Positions 26,050 through 34,354 of a stretch of 64,000 nucleotides of DNA are shown one piece after another; positions within the stretch are counted from its first letter, which is position 1; every line of letters starts with the position of its first letter. The stretch spans positions 124,001-188,000 of the forward strand of contig CAJTEE010000005.1 of the NCBI GenBank assembly GCA_910575275.1, in the 5' to 3' direction. The notes beneath the pieces are model-generated. The model saw only the letters and a list, made by a program, of their open reading frames with translations. It searched no databases and was not told the DNA's origin. This DNA comes from Lachnospiraceae bacterium (lineage in GTDB: Bacteria > Bacillota > Clostridia > Lachnospirales > Lachnospiraceae). Made by a program: the position numbers and the translations under genes.

Positions 26050-26673
26050 ATGGATGAGATGCGGATTGTACTGGCGTCTGCCTCACCGAGGCGGAGGGAG
26101 CTGCTTTTGCAGATCGGGATCATTCCCGAAGTAAAGGTAAGCCTTGCCGATGAAGAAACCACTTCCGACGTGCCGTGGGAGATGGTCATGGAGCTGGCAG
26201 AGAAGAAGGCGTGCCAGGTGGCAGAAGGGGAGGTCCCGGGGACGGTCGTGATCGGCTCGGATACGGTGGTTTCCGCCGGAGGGCAGATTCTTGGAAAGCC
26301 TAAGAGCCATGAGGAGGCCAGGCAGATGATCGAAAGCCTTGCCGGAGAGACGCACCAGGTGTATACGGGCGTGTGTCTTATCAGACGGGGGCGGACAAAA
26401 GACGGGGAAAGAAAGGTCGTATTTTACGACGAGACGGATGTGGAGGTAGCCTTGATGACGCCGGAGGAGATCCGGGAATACGCTTTTAGCGAGGAACCGA
26501 TGGACAAGGCCGGGGCGTACGCGATCCAAGGCTTTTTCGCCCGTTATATCAAGGGGATCCGCGGCTCCTACGCCAATGTGATGGGGCTTCCCGTGAGCCG
26601 CGTGTATCAGGAGCTGAAAAAATGGAAGCAGGAGGAAGAACGGCATGATCAAGCTGATTGTATCGGACATTGA
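26050..26673 (+). CDS. maf: Maf family nucleotide pyrophosphatase
   Basis: 207 residues. LASASPRRRELLLQIG near the N-terminus and VVIGSDTVV are diagnostic of Maf, which hydrolyses dTTP, UTP or modified nucleotides to monophosphates and was first linked to septum formation. The catalytic aspartate is in GSDTVV, and YAIQGFFARYIKGIRGSYANVMGLP is conserved near the C-terminus. GGGAGA precedes the ATG. The 3' end overlaps the HAD gene by 29 bases. Confidence 0.93.
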   Translation: MDEMRIVLASASPRRRELLLQIGIIPEVKVSLADEETTSDVPWEMVMELAEKKACQVAEGEVPGTVVIGSDTVVSAGGQILGKPKSHEEARQMIESLAGETHQVYTGVCLIRRGRTKDGERKVVFYDETDVEVALMTPEEIREYAFSEEPMDKAGAYAIQGFFARYIKGIRGSYANVMGLPVSRVYQELKKWKQEEERHDQADCIGH

Positions 26674-27427
26674 CGGCACGCTCGCCGAGGACGGCGCGAG
26701 CGCTTTAAAGCCGGAGCTGTACAGAGAGATCCTGCGCTTGAAGGAAAAAGGGATCTACTTTGCCGGTGCAAGCGGCCGCCATGCCGCCAGCATGGAATAT
26801 ATCTTCAAACCGGTCTGCGACCGGATCTTTTATATCGCAGACAACGGCGCATATGTGGGCTGCTACGGGAGGAATCTGTTTTTGACCGAGTATAAAAGGG
26901 AGCTCGCGAAGTCCATGATCGCGGATATGAAGGCGGCGGGCCTTGACATCCTCGTGGATGGGGTGGACTGCGTCTATGTGGATTCAAAAAATCCGGAATT
27001 TATCGACTGGATGAAAAACGGCTACCATTTCCGCATGACAGAGCTTGCGGATCTGCAGGAGCTTGACAAGCCGATCGTCAAGATAGCCGGCTGCCGCATG
27101 AGCGGGATCCGGGACTTTGAGGCGGCTCCGTTTATGGAGAAATACGGAAAGGAGCTGAAGGTCACACTTTCCGGGAGCCAGTGGCTTGACACGATGGATC
27201 CGGGCGTCAATAAGGGGAACGCGGTGCGCCTTTTGCAGGAGAGCCTGGGGATCGCCCCGGAGGAGACCATGGCCTTCGGAGACCAGTTAAACGACGTGGA
27301 GATGGTAAAGCAGGCGTACTATGGCTTTGCAGTGGCAAATGCGCGCCCGGAGGTCAGGGAGGCGGCCCGTTTCCTAGCAGATTCCAATGTAAGGGACGGG
27401 GTTTTAAAGATTTTAAAGCTGCTGTAA
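26645..27427 (+). CDS. Cof-type HAD phosphatase
   Basis: 260 residues. The HAD motifs are in order: SDIDGTL (nucleophile aspartate), ASGRH, K in NKGNAVRLL, and FGDQLNDVEM. The C2-type cap between motifs II and III puts it in the Cof/YidA group, which dephosphorylates sugar phosphates and cofactor intermediates. The substrate is unknown. The start inside maf has its own GGAGGAAG site, so translation is probably coupled. Confidence 0.9.
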   Translation: MIKLIVSDIDGTLAEDGASALKPELYREILRLKEKGIYFAGASGRHAASMEYIFKPVCDRIFYIADNGAYVGCYGRNLFLTEYKRELAKSMIADMKAAGLDILVDGVDCVYVDSKNPEFIDWMKNGYHFRMTELADLQELDKPIVKIAGCRMSGIRDFEAAPFMEKYGKELKVTLSGSQWLDTMDPGVNKGNAVRLLQESLGIAPEETMAFGDQLNDVEMVKQAYYGFAVANARPEVREAARFLADSNVRDGVLKILKLL

Positions 27428-27476
27428 GCGTGCCGGGATGCGCACTACGCGTACACTTTTTTATGGGAGAGATGGC

Positions 27477-28445
27477 ATGGAACGACGGATGAGAGCGCTG
27501 TTTTTAACGGCCGTTTTTTTGGCGGCGGTGTTTCTTGGCGGATGCAAATCACAGGAAACCTTTTCTTCGAAGGAGAGATCGGAGAAGGAGTACGGGAAGG
27601 GCGAGACCATGGTGATCGTGACCACCGAGAGGCTTCGCTACGAGGAGCTCTATTCCAACCAGATCTGGACGGCGGCGGTGGACAACCGTGGGACGATGTT
27701 TGAGTCGGTCCTGATCGGGCAGATCCATGATTTTTTGAAGGAATTAAAGGTCATGAGCCTGATGGCTACCGAGCAGGAGCTGGGGCTTTCAAGCCGTGAG
27801 AAGGAGCAGGCCAAGGAGGCGGCCAGACAGTATTATGAGGCGCTTGGGGGAACGGATGCGTCGCGGTTCGGAATCGACGAGAAGGGGCTGGAGGCGTTTT
27901 ATACGGATTACTGGCTGGCGCAGAAGCTCGTGGATAAGCTGACGGAAGGGATTAATTTGGAAGTCAGCGACAGCGAGGCGAAGGTGATCACGGTCCTGCA
28001 GATCGAGACGGAGAATAGGACAGAGGCTGCCGAGGCGCTTCGCAGACTGAGCGAGGATGGAGCGGACTTTACCTCGGTTGCCAAGAGCTGTTCGACGGAC
28101 CCGGAGATCCGCAGGCGGATCTTTCGCGGGCAGCACGGAAGCGAGTACGAGGAGGCGGCGTATTCTCTTGCGGCCGGAGAGATCAGCGAGGTCCTGGAGG
28201 ACGGCGGCCGGTACTATATTTTAAAATGTGTAAGCGACTACGAGGAGGCGGCGACGCGGATCCGCAAGGAGCAGATGATCCGCCAGAAGAAAAACGAGGC
28301 GTTTTACGCTTCTTACCAAGCATATAAGGACGAAGTGACGCTGATCGAAGACACGGAGCTTTGGAGAACGTTGTCCGTCTCCAAAAGCCAGAAGGTCACG
28401 GCGGATTTTTTCGGGATTTTTGAGAAGGTATGTGGGGAGCCTTAG
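27477..28445 (+). CDS. Lipoprotein with PpiC-type peptidyl-prolyl isomerase domain
   Basis: 322 residues. A signal peptide (MRALFLTAVFLAAVF) ends in the lipobox LGGC, so it is a lipid-anchored extracytoplasmic protein. A helical SurA/PrsA-like region is followed by a parvulin domain (about 160-250) containing VITVLQIE, DFTSVAKSCSTDPEI and YYILKCVSDYEE. It probably helps folding of secreted proteins, as PrsA does. The parvulin domain is divergent, so catalytic activity is uncertain. The ATG at 27477 has GGGAGA upstream; a second ATG at 27489 is possible. Confidence 0.8.
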   Translation: MERRMRALFLTAVFLAAVFLGGCKSQETFSSKERSEKEYGKGETMVIVTTERLRYEELYSNQIWTAAVDNRGTMFESVLIGQIHDFLKELKVMSLMATEQELGLSSREKEQAKEAARQYYEALGGTDASRFGIDEKGLEAFYTDYWLAQKLVDKLTEGINLEVSDSEAKVITVLQIETENRTEAAEALRRLSEDGADFTSVAKSCSTDPEIRRRIFRGQHGSEYEEAAYSLAAGEISEVLEDGGRYYILKCVSDYEEAATRIRKEQMIRQKKNEAFYASYQAYKDEVTLIEDTELWRTLSVSKSQKVTADFFGIFEKVCGEP

Positions 28446-28463
28446 TAAAAGAGGAGGAAGGCA

Positions 28464-28961
28464 ATGGTCGCGTTGAAGATCGAGGAACGGAAAGGCTTTA
28501 CGGCCGGCCTGTTTGTCGGAGAGCTGTTTGACGGCTTCCTGGTGCGGGAGGCACATATCGTAACCTACAACAGCTTTATGATTGACGGGCGCATCCGCCG
28601 GGAATACTATTCAAAGGAGGAGCTCGAGGAGGGGGGCCTTGGGGAATATTCCGCGTGGCCTGTGGTGAAGCCCTTTTGCTTTTCACTCATCAAAGGGAAA
28701 CGCCTGCCGGAGAGCTTTAAGATCGTATTTCTCCTGCCCCCATCCGCGAAGGAACGGTTTATGTCCGTGCATACCCCGGGGATATCCTCCGATGTGGTCG
28801 GCGGCCTGTATCTGAATGTACAGTATGAGAAGCAGGAAATCACCTGCGTGACCGGAACGGCTCTTACGGGCTTTTCGCTTGACCGCACGCTTGAACAGGA
28901 ATGGGATGAAAGCGTAAAAAAGTGGCTTAAGAAAAAGGGAATTGCATTTTTGCCGTTGTAG
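28464..28961 (+). CDS. DUF5721 family protein
   Basis: 165 residues, no signal or membrane segment. The overall pattern (FVGELFDGFLVREAHIVTYN, FCFSLIKGKRLPESFKIVF, VTGTALTGFSLDRTLEQEWD) matches the Lachnospiraceae family I know as DUF5721, whose function is unknown. AGAGGAGGAAG precedes the ATG. It follows the foldase-like lipoprotein by 18 bases and is likely in the same transcript. Confidence 0.75.
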   Translation: MVALKIEERKGFTAGLFVGELFDGFLVREAHIVTYNSFMIDGRIRREYYSKEELEEGGLGEYSAWPVVKPFCFSLIKGKRLPESFKIVFLLPPSAKERFMSVHTPGISSDVVGGLYLNVQYEKQEITCVTGTALTGFSLDRTLEQEWDESVKKWLKKKGIAFLPL

Positions 28962-28994
28962 GAGTATGGGGGTTGGAAAGAAGGGAGAACAACG

Positions 28995-29415
<421 letters not shown>

Positions 29416-29424
29416 GATGGGCTC

Positions 29425-29886
29425 TTGTGGCATCGTGGTTTTGGTGTGACAAGTGTGGAAAAGCCATGGGATCCGGTTGGGCCGGATACCTTGCTTCAGA
29501 TCGCCTCCTGCACCAAGCTGACCGCAGGGCTCCTTACAATGCAGCTTGTTGAGAAGGGAATTTTGGATCTGGATGCGCCGGTCGGTACGTATGTGCCGTG
29601 GCTTCGGCTGGCGGACAGAGGGACGGAGGAGAGGATCACGCTCCTCCTGAACACGGAGAGTGGAAATATTCTCAGCACGGACGTCATTCCGAAGCTGATT
29701 CTGGATGATGTACTGGAGCTTCCGGATTCGTGGGAGCAGTGGGAGACGGGAAGTCCCTGTTTGGAGGCGGACACGTTTTCAAGCCCGTTTGGCGCCATGC
29801 GCTTTGTACGAAATGGCGCCGGAGTGATCGGAGTCCGTGTGGGCAGCTCAACCTGTCATAACCGGGTCGGTGAAGTAAAAATATAA
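29425..29886 (+). pseudogene. Serine hydrolase (beta-lactamase family) fragment fused behind the asparaginase stub
   Basis: In a frame shifted by one relative to the asparaginase stub, the reading [51 protein letters not shown] and LLLNTESG matches the region around the SxxK motif (here SCTK) of class C beta-lactamase-like serine hydrolases. GVT.VEK normally lies about 30-60 residues into such proteins. The N-terminal part is missing. After about 29665 the usual YxN-containing region is not recognisable, and the last 70 residues cannot be assigned. The two fragments meet within about 29415-29430 with no element between them. Confidence 0.65.
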
Positions 29887-29889
29887 TGC

Positions 29890-29918
29890 TTGACTTTTTG
29901 CCGTAATGTGAGTAAGAT
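29890..29918 (+). promoter_or_regulatory. Promoter of the pheST T-box transcript
   Basis: TTGACT (29890-29895), 17 bases, TAAGAT (29913-29918), directly ahead of the T-box leader. Confidence 0.65.
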
Positions 29919-29924
29919 AGAGAA

Positions 29925-30193
29925 AACGAATCAAGAGCAAAGGCATGGAAGGTGTTTTAAAGGTTTTGCTTTCCCACAGAGAATGGGCGTCGTCGGCTGG
30001 AAGCGCCCCGGGTTCAGGCAAAATGCTGAATTTCGCACCGGAGCCGCACGGCTGAAACAAAAATGACCGGAAAGTAGGCCGTGACGTGTGGCGCGCGTTA
30101 TGCGTAAAAGGAAGCTGCCTGCCGGATTTTGGCAGGAAACAGGGTGGTACCGCGAAATTTCGTCCCTGGTATGGAAACATACCAGGGATTTTT
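29925..30193 (+). promoter_or_regulatory. T-box leader (tRNA-Phe responsive) with terminator
   Basis: The T-box core AGGGTGGTACCGCG lies at 30141-30154. The intrinsic terminator is TCCCTGGTAT (30163-30172) paired with ATACCAGGGA (30179-30188), followed by five T. In stem I, GAATTTCGCACCGGAG (around 30028-30043) has the usual context of a specifier loop and places TTC (Phe) at 30032-30034, which fits the downstream pheS. Uncharged tRNA-Phe would pair with the specifier and the T-box bulge and switch the terminator to an antiterminator. Confidence 0.92.
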
Positions 30194-30262
30194 AATGCGG
30201 GATGCGCACTCTGCGCAACCTTTTTACCATGCTGACAAAGATTGGAGGAAATAAAAAAGCAT

Positions 30263-31282
30263 ATGAGAGAACAACTGGAGAAGATCAAGGCAGAGGCGCT
30301 TGCGAGGATCGAGGCCTCCGACGCGCTGGAAAAATTAAACGACATTCGCGTCGCCTATCTGGGAAAGAAGGGCGAGCTGACGAGCGTCCTCAAAAGCATG
30401 AAGAACGTAGCGCCCGAGGAGCGTCCGAAGGTGGGCCAGATGGTCAACGAGGCCAGGGAGCAGATCGAGGCGAAGCTTGAGGAGACGAGACAGAGCCTTG
30501 CAAGGCGTGCGCGCGAGGAGCAGATGAAGCGCGAGGTCATCGACGTGACGCTGCCGGCCAAGAAAAGCCACAAGGGACACAGCCATCCGAATGCGATCGC
30601 GCTCGACGAGGTAGAGCGGATTTTTATCGGCATGGGCTATGAGGTCGTGGAGGGCCCCGAGGTCGAATATGACGAATACAATTTCGAGAAGCTGAACATT
30701 CCGAAGGGACATCCGGCGCGTGACGAGCAGGACACATTCTACATCAACGACTCCATCCTGCTGCGCAGTCAGACCTCTCCGGTCCAGGCGAGGACCATGG
30801 AGACCAGAAAGCCGCCGATCCGCATCATAGCTCCGGGGCGCGTGTTCCGTTCCGACGAGGTGGATGCGACCCATTCCCCGTCGTTCCACCAGATCGAGGG
30901 ACTTGTTATTGACAAAAACATCACGTTTGCCGATCTGAAGGGTACGCTCGCGGAATTTGCGAAGGAGCTGTTCGGTGAGGAGACGAGGGTCAAATTCCGC
31001 CCGCATCATTTCCCGTTCACCGAGCCGAGCGCCGAGGTGGATGTGAGCTGCTTCAAGTGCGGCGGCAAGGGCTGCCGTTTCTGTAAGGGCTCCGGCTGGA
31101 TCGAGATCCTGGGCTGCGGCATGGTACATCCGCATGTGCTCGAGATGTGCGGCATCGACCCGAACGAATATACAGGCTTTGCCTTCGGCGTGGGCCTGGA
31201 GCGGATCGCACTCTTAAAATACGAGATCGACGATATGCGACTGCTTTATGAAAATGATATCCGTTTCTTAAAGCAGTTTTAG
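30263..31282 (+). CDS. pheS: Phenylalanyl-tRNA synthetase alpha chain
   Basis: 339 residues. An N-terminal coiled coil (1-85) binds tRNA-Phe; the class II catalytic core carries GPEVEYDEYNFEKLNIP, SFHQIEGLVID (motif 2) and GFAFGVGLERIALL (motif 3). A CxxC pair (CFKCGGKGCRFC) sits between motifs 2 and 3, as in other Firmicutes. It forms the alpha2-beta2 enzyme with PheT. The start chosen is ATG 30263 with GGAGGA upstream at a slightly long distance; TTG at 30242 would add seven residues. Controlled by the T-box leader. Confidence 0.96.
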   Translation: MREQLEKIKAEALARIEASDALEKLNDIRVAYLGKKGELTSVLKSMKNVAPEERPKVGQMVNEAREQIEAKLEETRQSLARRAREEQMKREVIDVTLPAKKSHKGHSHPNAIALDEVERIFIGMGYEVVEGPEVEYDEYNFEKLNIPKGHPARDEQDTFYINDSILLRSQTSPVQARTMETRKPPIRIIAPGRVFRSDEVDATHSPSFHQIEGLVIDKNITFADLKGTLAEFAKELFGEETRVKFRPHHFPFTEPSAEVDVSCFKCGGKGCRFCKGSGWIEILGCGMVHPHVLEMCGIDPNEYTGFAFGVGLERIALLKYEIDDMRLLYENDIRFLKQF

Positions 31283-31462
31283 GAGAACACTTTTGAACGG
31301 TTCGGACAGGTCTGGGCGTTCGCCGCGCGGCCCGTACGACATCGTGCTCTTTGGGTTACGCGCTTTTTATAACGGTTTCCCGGCACCGGCTCTGTGAGAC
31401 CGGCGGGGGAGGATTTACGTAATATTGTTATTTTATATAGAAAGAATGGAGAATTAAACAGT

Positions 31463-33883
31463 ATGAATACCGCATTATCCTGGATAAAAGCATATGTTCC
31501 CGATCTGGACATCACGGCGCAGGAGTACACGGATGCCATGACGCTCACCGGGACAAAGGTCGAGGGCTTCGAGCGTCTCGATAAGAATCTGGAAAAGATC
31601 GTTGTCGGACAGATCATGTCGATCGAAAAGCACCCGGATGCAGACAAGCTGATCGTGTGCCAGGTAAACATCGGCACGGAGATGATTCAGATCGTGACAG
31701 GCGCACCGAATGTAAAGGTCGGCGACAAGGTCCCGGTCGTACTGGACGGGGGCAGAGTGGCAGGCGGCCATGACGGCGGCCCGCTCCCGGAGAACGGCAT
31801 TTTGATCAAGAAGGGGAAGCTTCGCGGCATTGAATCGGCCGGCATGATGTGTTCGATCGAGGAGCTGGGCTCCGACCGCAGCATGTATCCGGACGCCCCG
31901 GAGTCCGGCATCTATCTCCTGCCCGAGGACACGGAGATCGGAGCCGACGCGGTCGCGGTGCTCGGCATGCGCGATACCGTGTTTGAATATGAGATTACTT
32001 CGAACCGTGTGGACTGCTACAGCGTCATCGGCATCGCCCGCGAGGCGGCAGCAACGTTCGGAAAGGAATTTAAGCCGCCCGTCGTCACAGAGACCGGCAA
32101 CGGCGAGGACATCCGGGACTATCTGAAGGTAACGGTCGAGGATACGAAGCTCTGTAAGCGCTACTGCGCGCGGATGGTGAAAAATATACGGCTTGCGCCG
32201 TCTCCGCAGTGGATGCAGCGCCGCCTGGCCGCCTCGGGGATCCGCCCGATCAACAATATCGTTGACATTACGAACTATATCATGGAGGAATACGGCCAGC
32301 CGATGCATGCGTTCGACTATGACCTGCTCGCGGGCCACGAGATCATCGTCAAATGTGCAAAAGACGGAGACACCTTTCAGACGCTTGACGGACAGGTCCG
32401 CGAGCTTGACCACACCGTCCTCATGATCAACGACGGAGAAAAGGAGGTCGGCATCGCCGGCATCATGGGCGGTGAGAATTCGAAGATCACGGACGATGTG
32501 AAGTCTATGGTATTCGAGTGTGCGACGTTTGACGGCACGAATATCCGGCTTTCGGCCAAAAAGATCGGCCTGCGCACGGACGCCTCCGGCAAATATGAGA
32601 AGGGGCTTGATCCGAATACGGCCTTCGAGGCGGTAAACCGTGCCTGTCAGCTCGTCGAGGAGCTGGGGGCCGGAGAGGTAGTCGGCGGTATGATCGACGT
32701 ATATCCGGTGAAGGCCGTGGAGTCCCGCGTGAGGTTTGAACCGGAGCGGATCAATGCTCTTTTGGGGACGGAGCTTTCCGCGGATACGATGCTTGGGTAT
32801 CTAAAGAAGATCGGCCTTTCTTATGACGAGGCGGCGGGAGAGATTGTCGCGCCGACCTGGCGGCAGGATATTCACTGCATGGCGGATGTGGCCGAGGAGG
32901 TCGCGAGATTCTACGGCTATGACAAGATCGGAACCACGCTTCCGACCGGTGAGGCCACGACCGGCAAGCTGTCCTATAAGCTGCGTGTGGAGGAAAAGGC
33001 GCGGGAGACGGCGGAATTTTGCGGCTTCTCCCAGGCGATGACGTATTCGTTCGAGAGCCCGAAGGTGTTTGACAGGCTGCTGCTTCCGGCAGACGATGTG
33101 CTTCGTAAGACGGTGGAGATCTCAAACCCGCTCGGAGAGGATTTCAGCATCATGCGGACGCTTCCATTAAACGGCATGCTGATGTCCCTGGCGACGAATT
33201 ATAATAGAAGGAATAAGGACGTGCGGCTCTACGAGCTTGCAAATGTGTACCTGCCAAAGAGCCTGCCGCTCACAGAGCTCCCGGATGAGCGCATGCAGTT
33301 TGTACTGGGCATGTACGGAGAGGGCGATTTTTATACCATGAAGGGCGTGCTCGAGGAGTTTTTTGAGACGGTGGGCATGAAAAAGCGTCCGCATTATGAA
33401 CCGGAGGCGAAGAAGGCGTTTCTGCATCCGGGCAGGCAGGCCCTGGTGTCGTATGACGGCGCAGAGATCGGCTATCTGGGCGAGGTGCATCCGGATGTGC
33501 TGGATACGTACAAGATCGGGACGAAGGCGTATGTGGCCGTGTTAGACATGCCGGCGCTGATCCCGCTTACGACCTTTGACCGGAAATACACGGGGATCGC
33601 CAGATACCCGGCGGTAACGAGAGACTTAAGCATGGTGGTCCCGAAGAATATCCTGGTAGGCCAGATTGAAGACATGATCGCACAGAGAGGCGGAAAGCTT
33701 CTGGAGGAGTGTACGCTGTTTGATATCTACGAAGGGGCGCAGATCATGGCTGGCTATAAGTCTGTCGCGTATTCCATCACGCTGCGGGCGAAGGATCATA
33801 CGCTGGAGGAAAAGGAAGTTGCCGCGGTCATGAACAAGATTTTGAACGGATTGAAGGGAATGGGGATCGAACTGCGCGGATAA
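31463..33883 (+). CDS. pheT: Phenylalanyl-tRNA synthetase beta chain
   Basis: 806 residues, full length. Domains in order: EMAP-like tRNA-binding domain (about 40-150, VVGQIMSIEKHPDADKL), B3/B4 editing domain (IRPINNIVDITNYIM), B5, the catalytic-like core, and a C-terminal FDX-ACB domain that binds the anticodon stem (VTRDLSMVVP, LFDIYEG). ATG 31463 follows AATGGAGAA. The 180 bases between pheS and pheT contain no recognisable element; both are presumably on one transcript. ORF reading upstream of 31463 is not family-like. Confidence 0.96.
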   Translation: MNTALSWIKAYVPDLDITAQEYTDAMTLTGTKVEGFERLDKNLEKIVVGQIMSIEKHPDADKLIVCQVNIGTEMIQIVTGAPNVKVGDKVPVVLDGGRVAGGHDGGPLPENGILIKKGKLRGIESAGMMCSIEELGSDRSMYPDAPESGIYLLPEDTEIGADAVAVLGMRDTVFEYEITSNRVDCYSVIGIAREAAATFGKEFKPPVVTETGNGEDIRDYLKVTVEDTKLCKRYCARMVKNIRLAPSPQWMQRRLAASGIRPINNIVDITNYIMEEYGQPMHAFDYDLLAGHEIIVKCAKDGDTFQTLDGQVRELDHTVLMINDGEKEVGIAGIMGGENSKITDDVKSMVFECATFDGTNIRLSAKKIGLRTDASGKYEKGLDPNTAFEAVNRACQLVEELGAGEVVGGMIDVYPVKAVESRVRFEPERINALLGTELSADTMLGYLKKIGLSYDEAAGEIVAPTWRQDIHCMADVAEEVARFYGYDKIGTTLPTGEATTGKLSYKLRVEEKARETAEFCGFSQAMTYSFESPKVFDRLLLPADDVLRKTVEISNPLGEDFSIMRTLPLNGMLMSLATNYNRRNKDVRLYELANVYLPKSLPLTELPDERMQFVLGMYGEGDFYTMKGVLEEFFETVGMKKRPHYEPEAKKAFLHPGRQALVSYDGAEIGYLGEVHPDVLDTYKIGTKAYVAVLDMPALIPLTTFDRKYTGIARYPAVTRDLSMVVPKNILVGQIEDMIAQRGGKLLEECTLFDIYEGAQIMAGYKSVAYSITLRAKDHTLEEKEVAAVMNKILNGLKGMGIELRG

Positions 33884-33913
33884 CGGTCCGCGCAGGGCAT
33901 TGTTAAAAAACAG

Positions 33914-33942
33914 TTGTATTTCCATACATTTTGTGGTATGAT
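33914..33942 (+). promoter_or_regulatory. Promoter of secG-rnr-smpB
   Basis: TTGTAT (33914-33919), 17 bases, TATGAT (33937-33942), about 30 bases ahead of the secG start. Confidence 0.6.
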
Positions 33943-33971
33943 AGTCATATCTGTGGACAGGAGGTGTTAGT

Positions 33972-34205
33972 GTGCTCAAGATTTTGCTGACAATTGTATT
34001 CGTTATCTTATGCGTCGCAGCGACGGTTATCATTTTAATGCAGGAAGGAAAGTCTGCGGGACTTGGTGCGATCAGCGGGGCGGCTGAGAGCTACTGGGGA
34101 AGGAACAAGGGGCGTTCGATGGAAGGCAAGCTGGAGAAGTTCACGAAGCTGGCGGTTGTGCTCATCTTTGTTCTGGCGCTTGTATTGAATTTGAAGATAC
34201 TCTAA
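33972..34205 (+). CDS. secG: Preprotein translocase subunit SecG
   Basis: 77 residues with two membrane helices (about 3-25 and 54-75) joined by a loop with MQEGKSAGLGAISG, typical of SecG, the non-essential partner of SecYE. Start is GTG 33972 with CAGGAGGTG upstream. The order secG-rnr-smpB is widely conserved in Firmicutes and supports the call. Confidence 0.93.
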   Translation: MLKILLTIVFVILCVAATVIILMQEGKSAGLGAISGAAESYWGRNKGRSMEGKLEKFTKLAVVLIFVLALVLNLKIL

Positions 34206-34212
34206 GATAACG

Positions 34213-34247
34213 GACACTCTTGCAGAAATACGCAAGAGTGTTTTTAT
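34213..34247 (+). terminator. Terminator or attenuator after secG
   Basis: ACACTCTTGC, loop AGAAATAC, GCAAGAGTGT followed by TTTTT. It would end or reduce transcription between secG and rnr. Confidence 0.8.
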
Positions 34248-34284
34248 CTTATAGGAAATCCTGAAGGAATTTCCTATAAGATAA
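34245..34284. repeat. AT-rich hairpin between secG terminator and rnr
   Basis: TATCTTATAGGAAAT and ATTTCCTATAAGATA form an almost perfect stem with a short CCTGAAGGA loop. It begins inside the T tract of the secG terminator. It has no G/C-rich base and only four A afterwards, so it is not a typical terminator on either strand. Confidence 0.6.
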
Positions 34285-34354
34285 AAGGCTCTGTCGGGTC
34301 AGAATGCGCAAAGCGCATACTTTTTATCTTATTACGTGACTGGTAAGGAGGACT

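Noticed and set aside
31283-31462. Second T-box or regulatory RNA between pheS and pheT
   Set aside because: No T-box core and no terminator with a T run; some GC-rich complementarity only.
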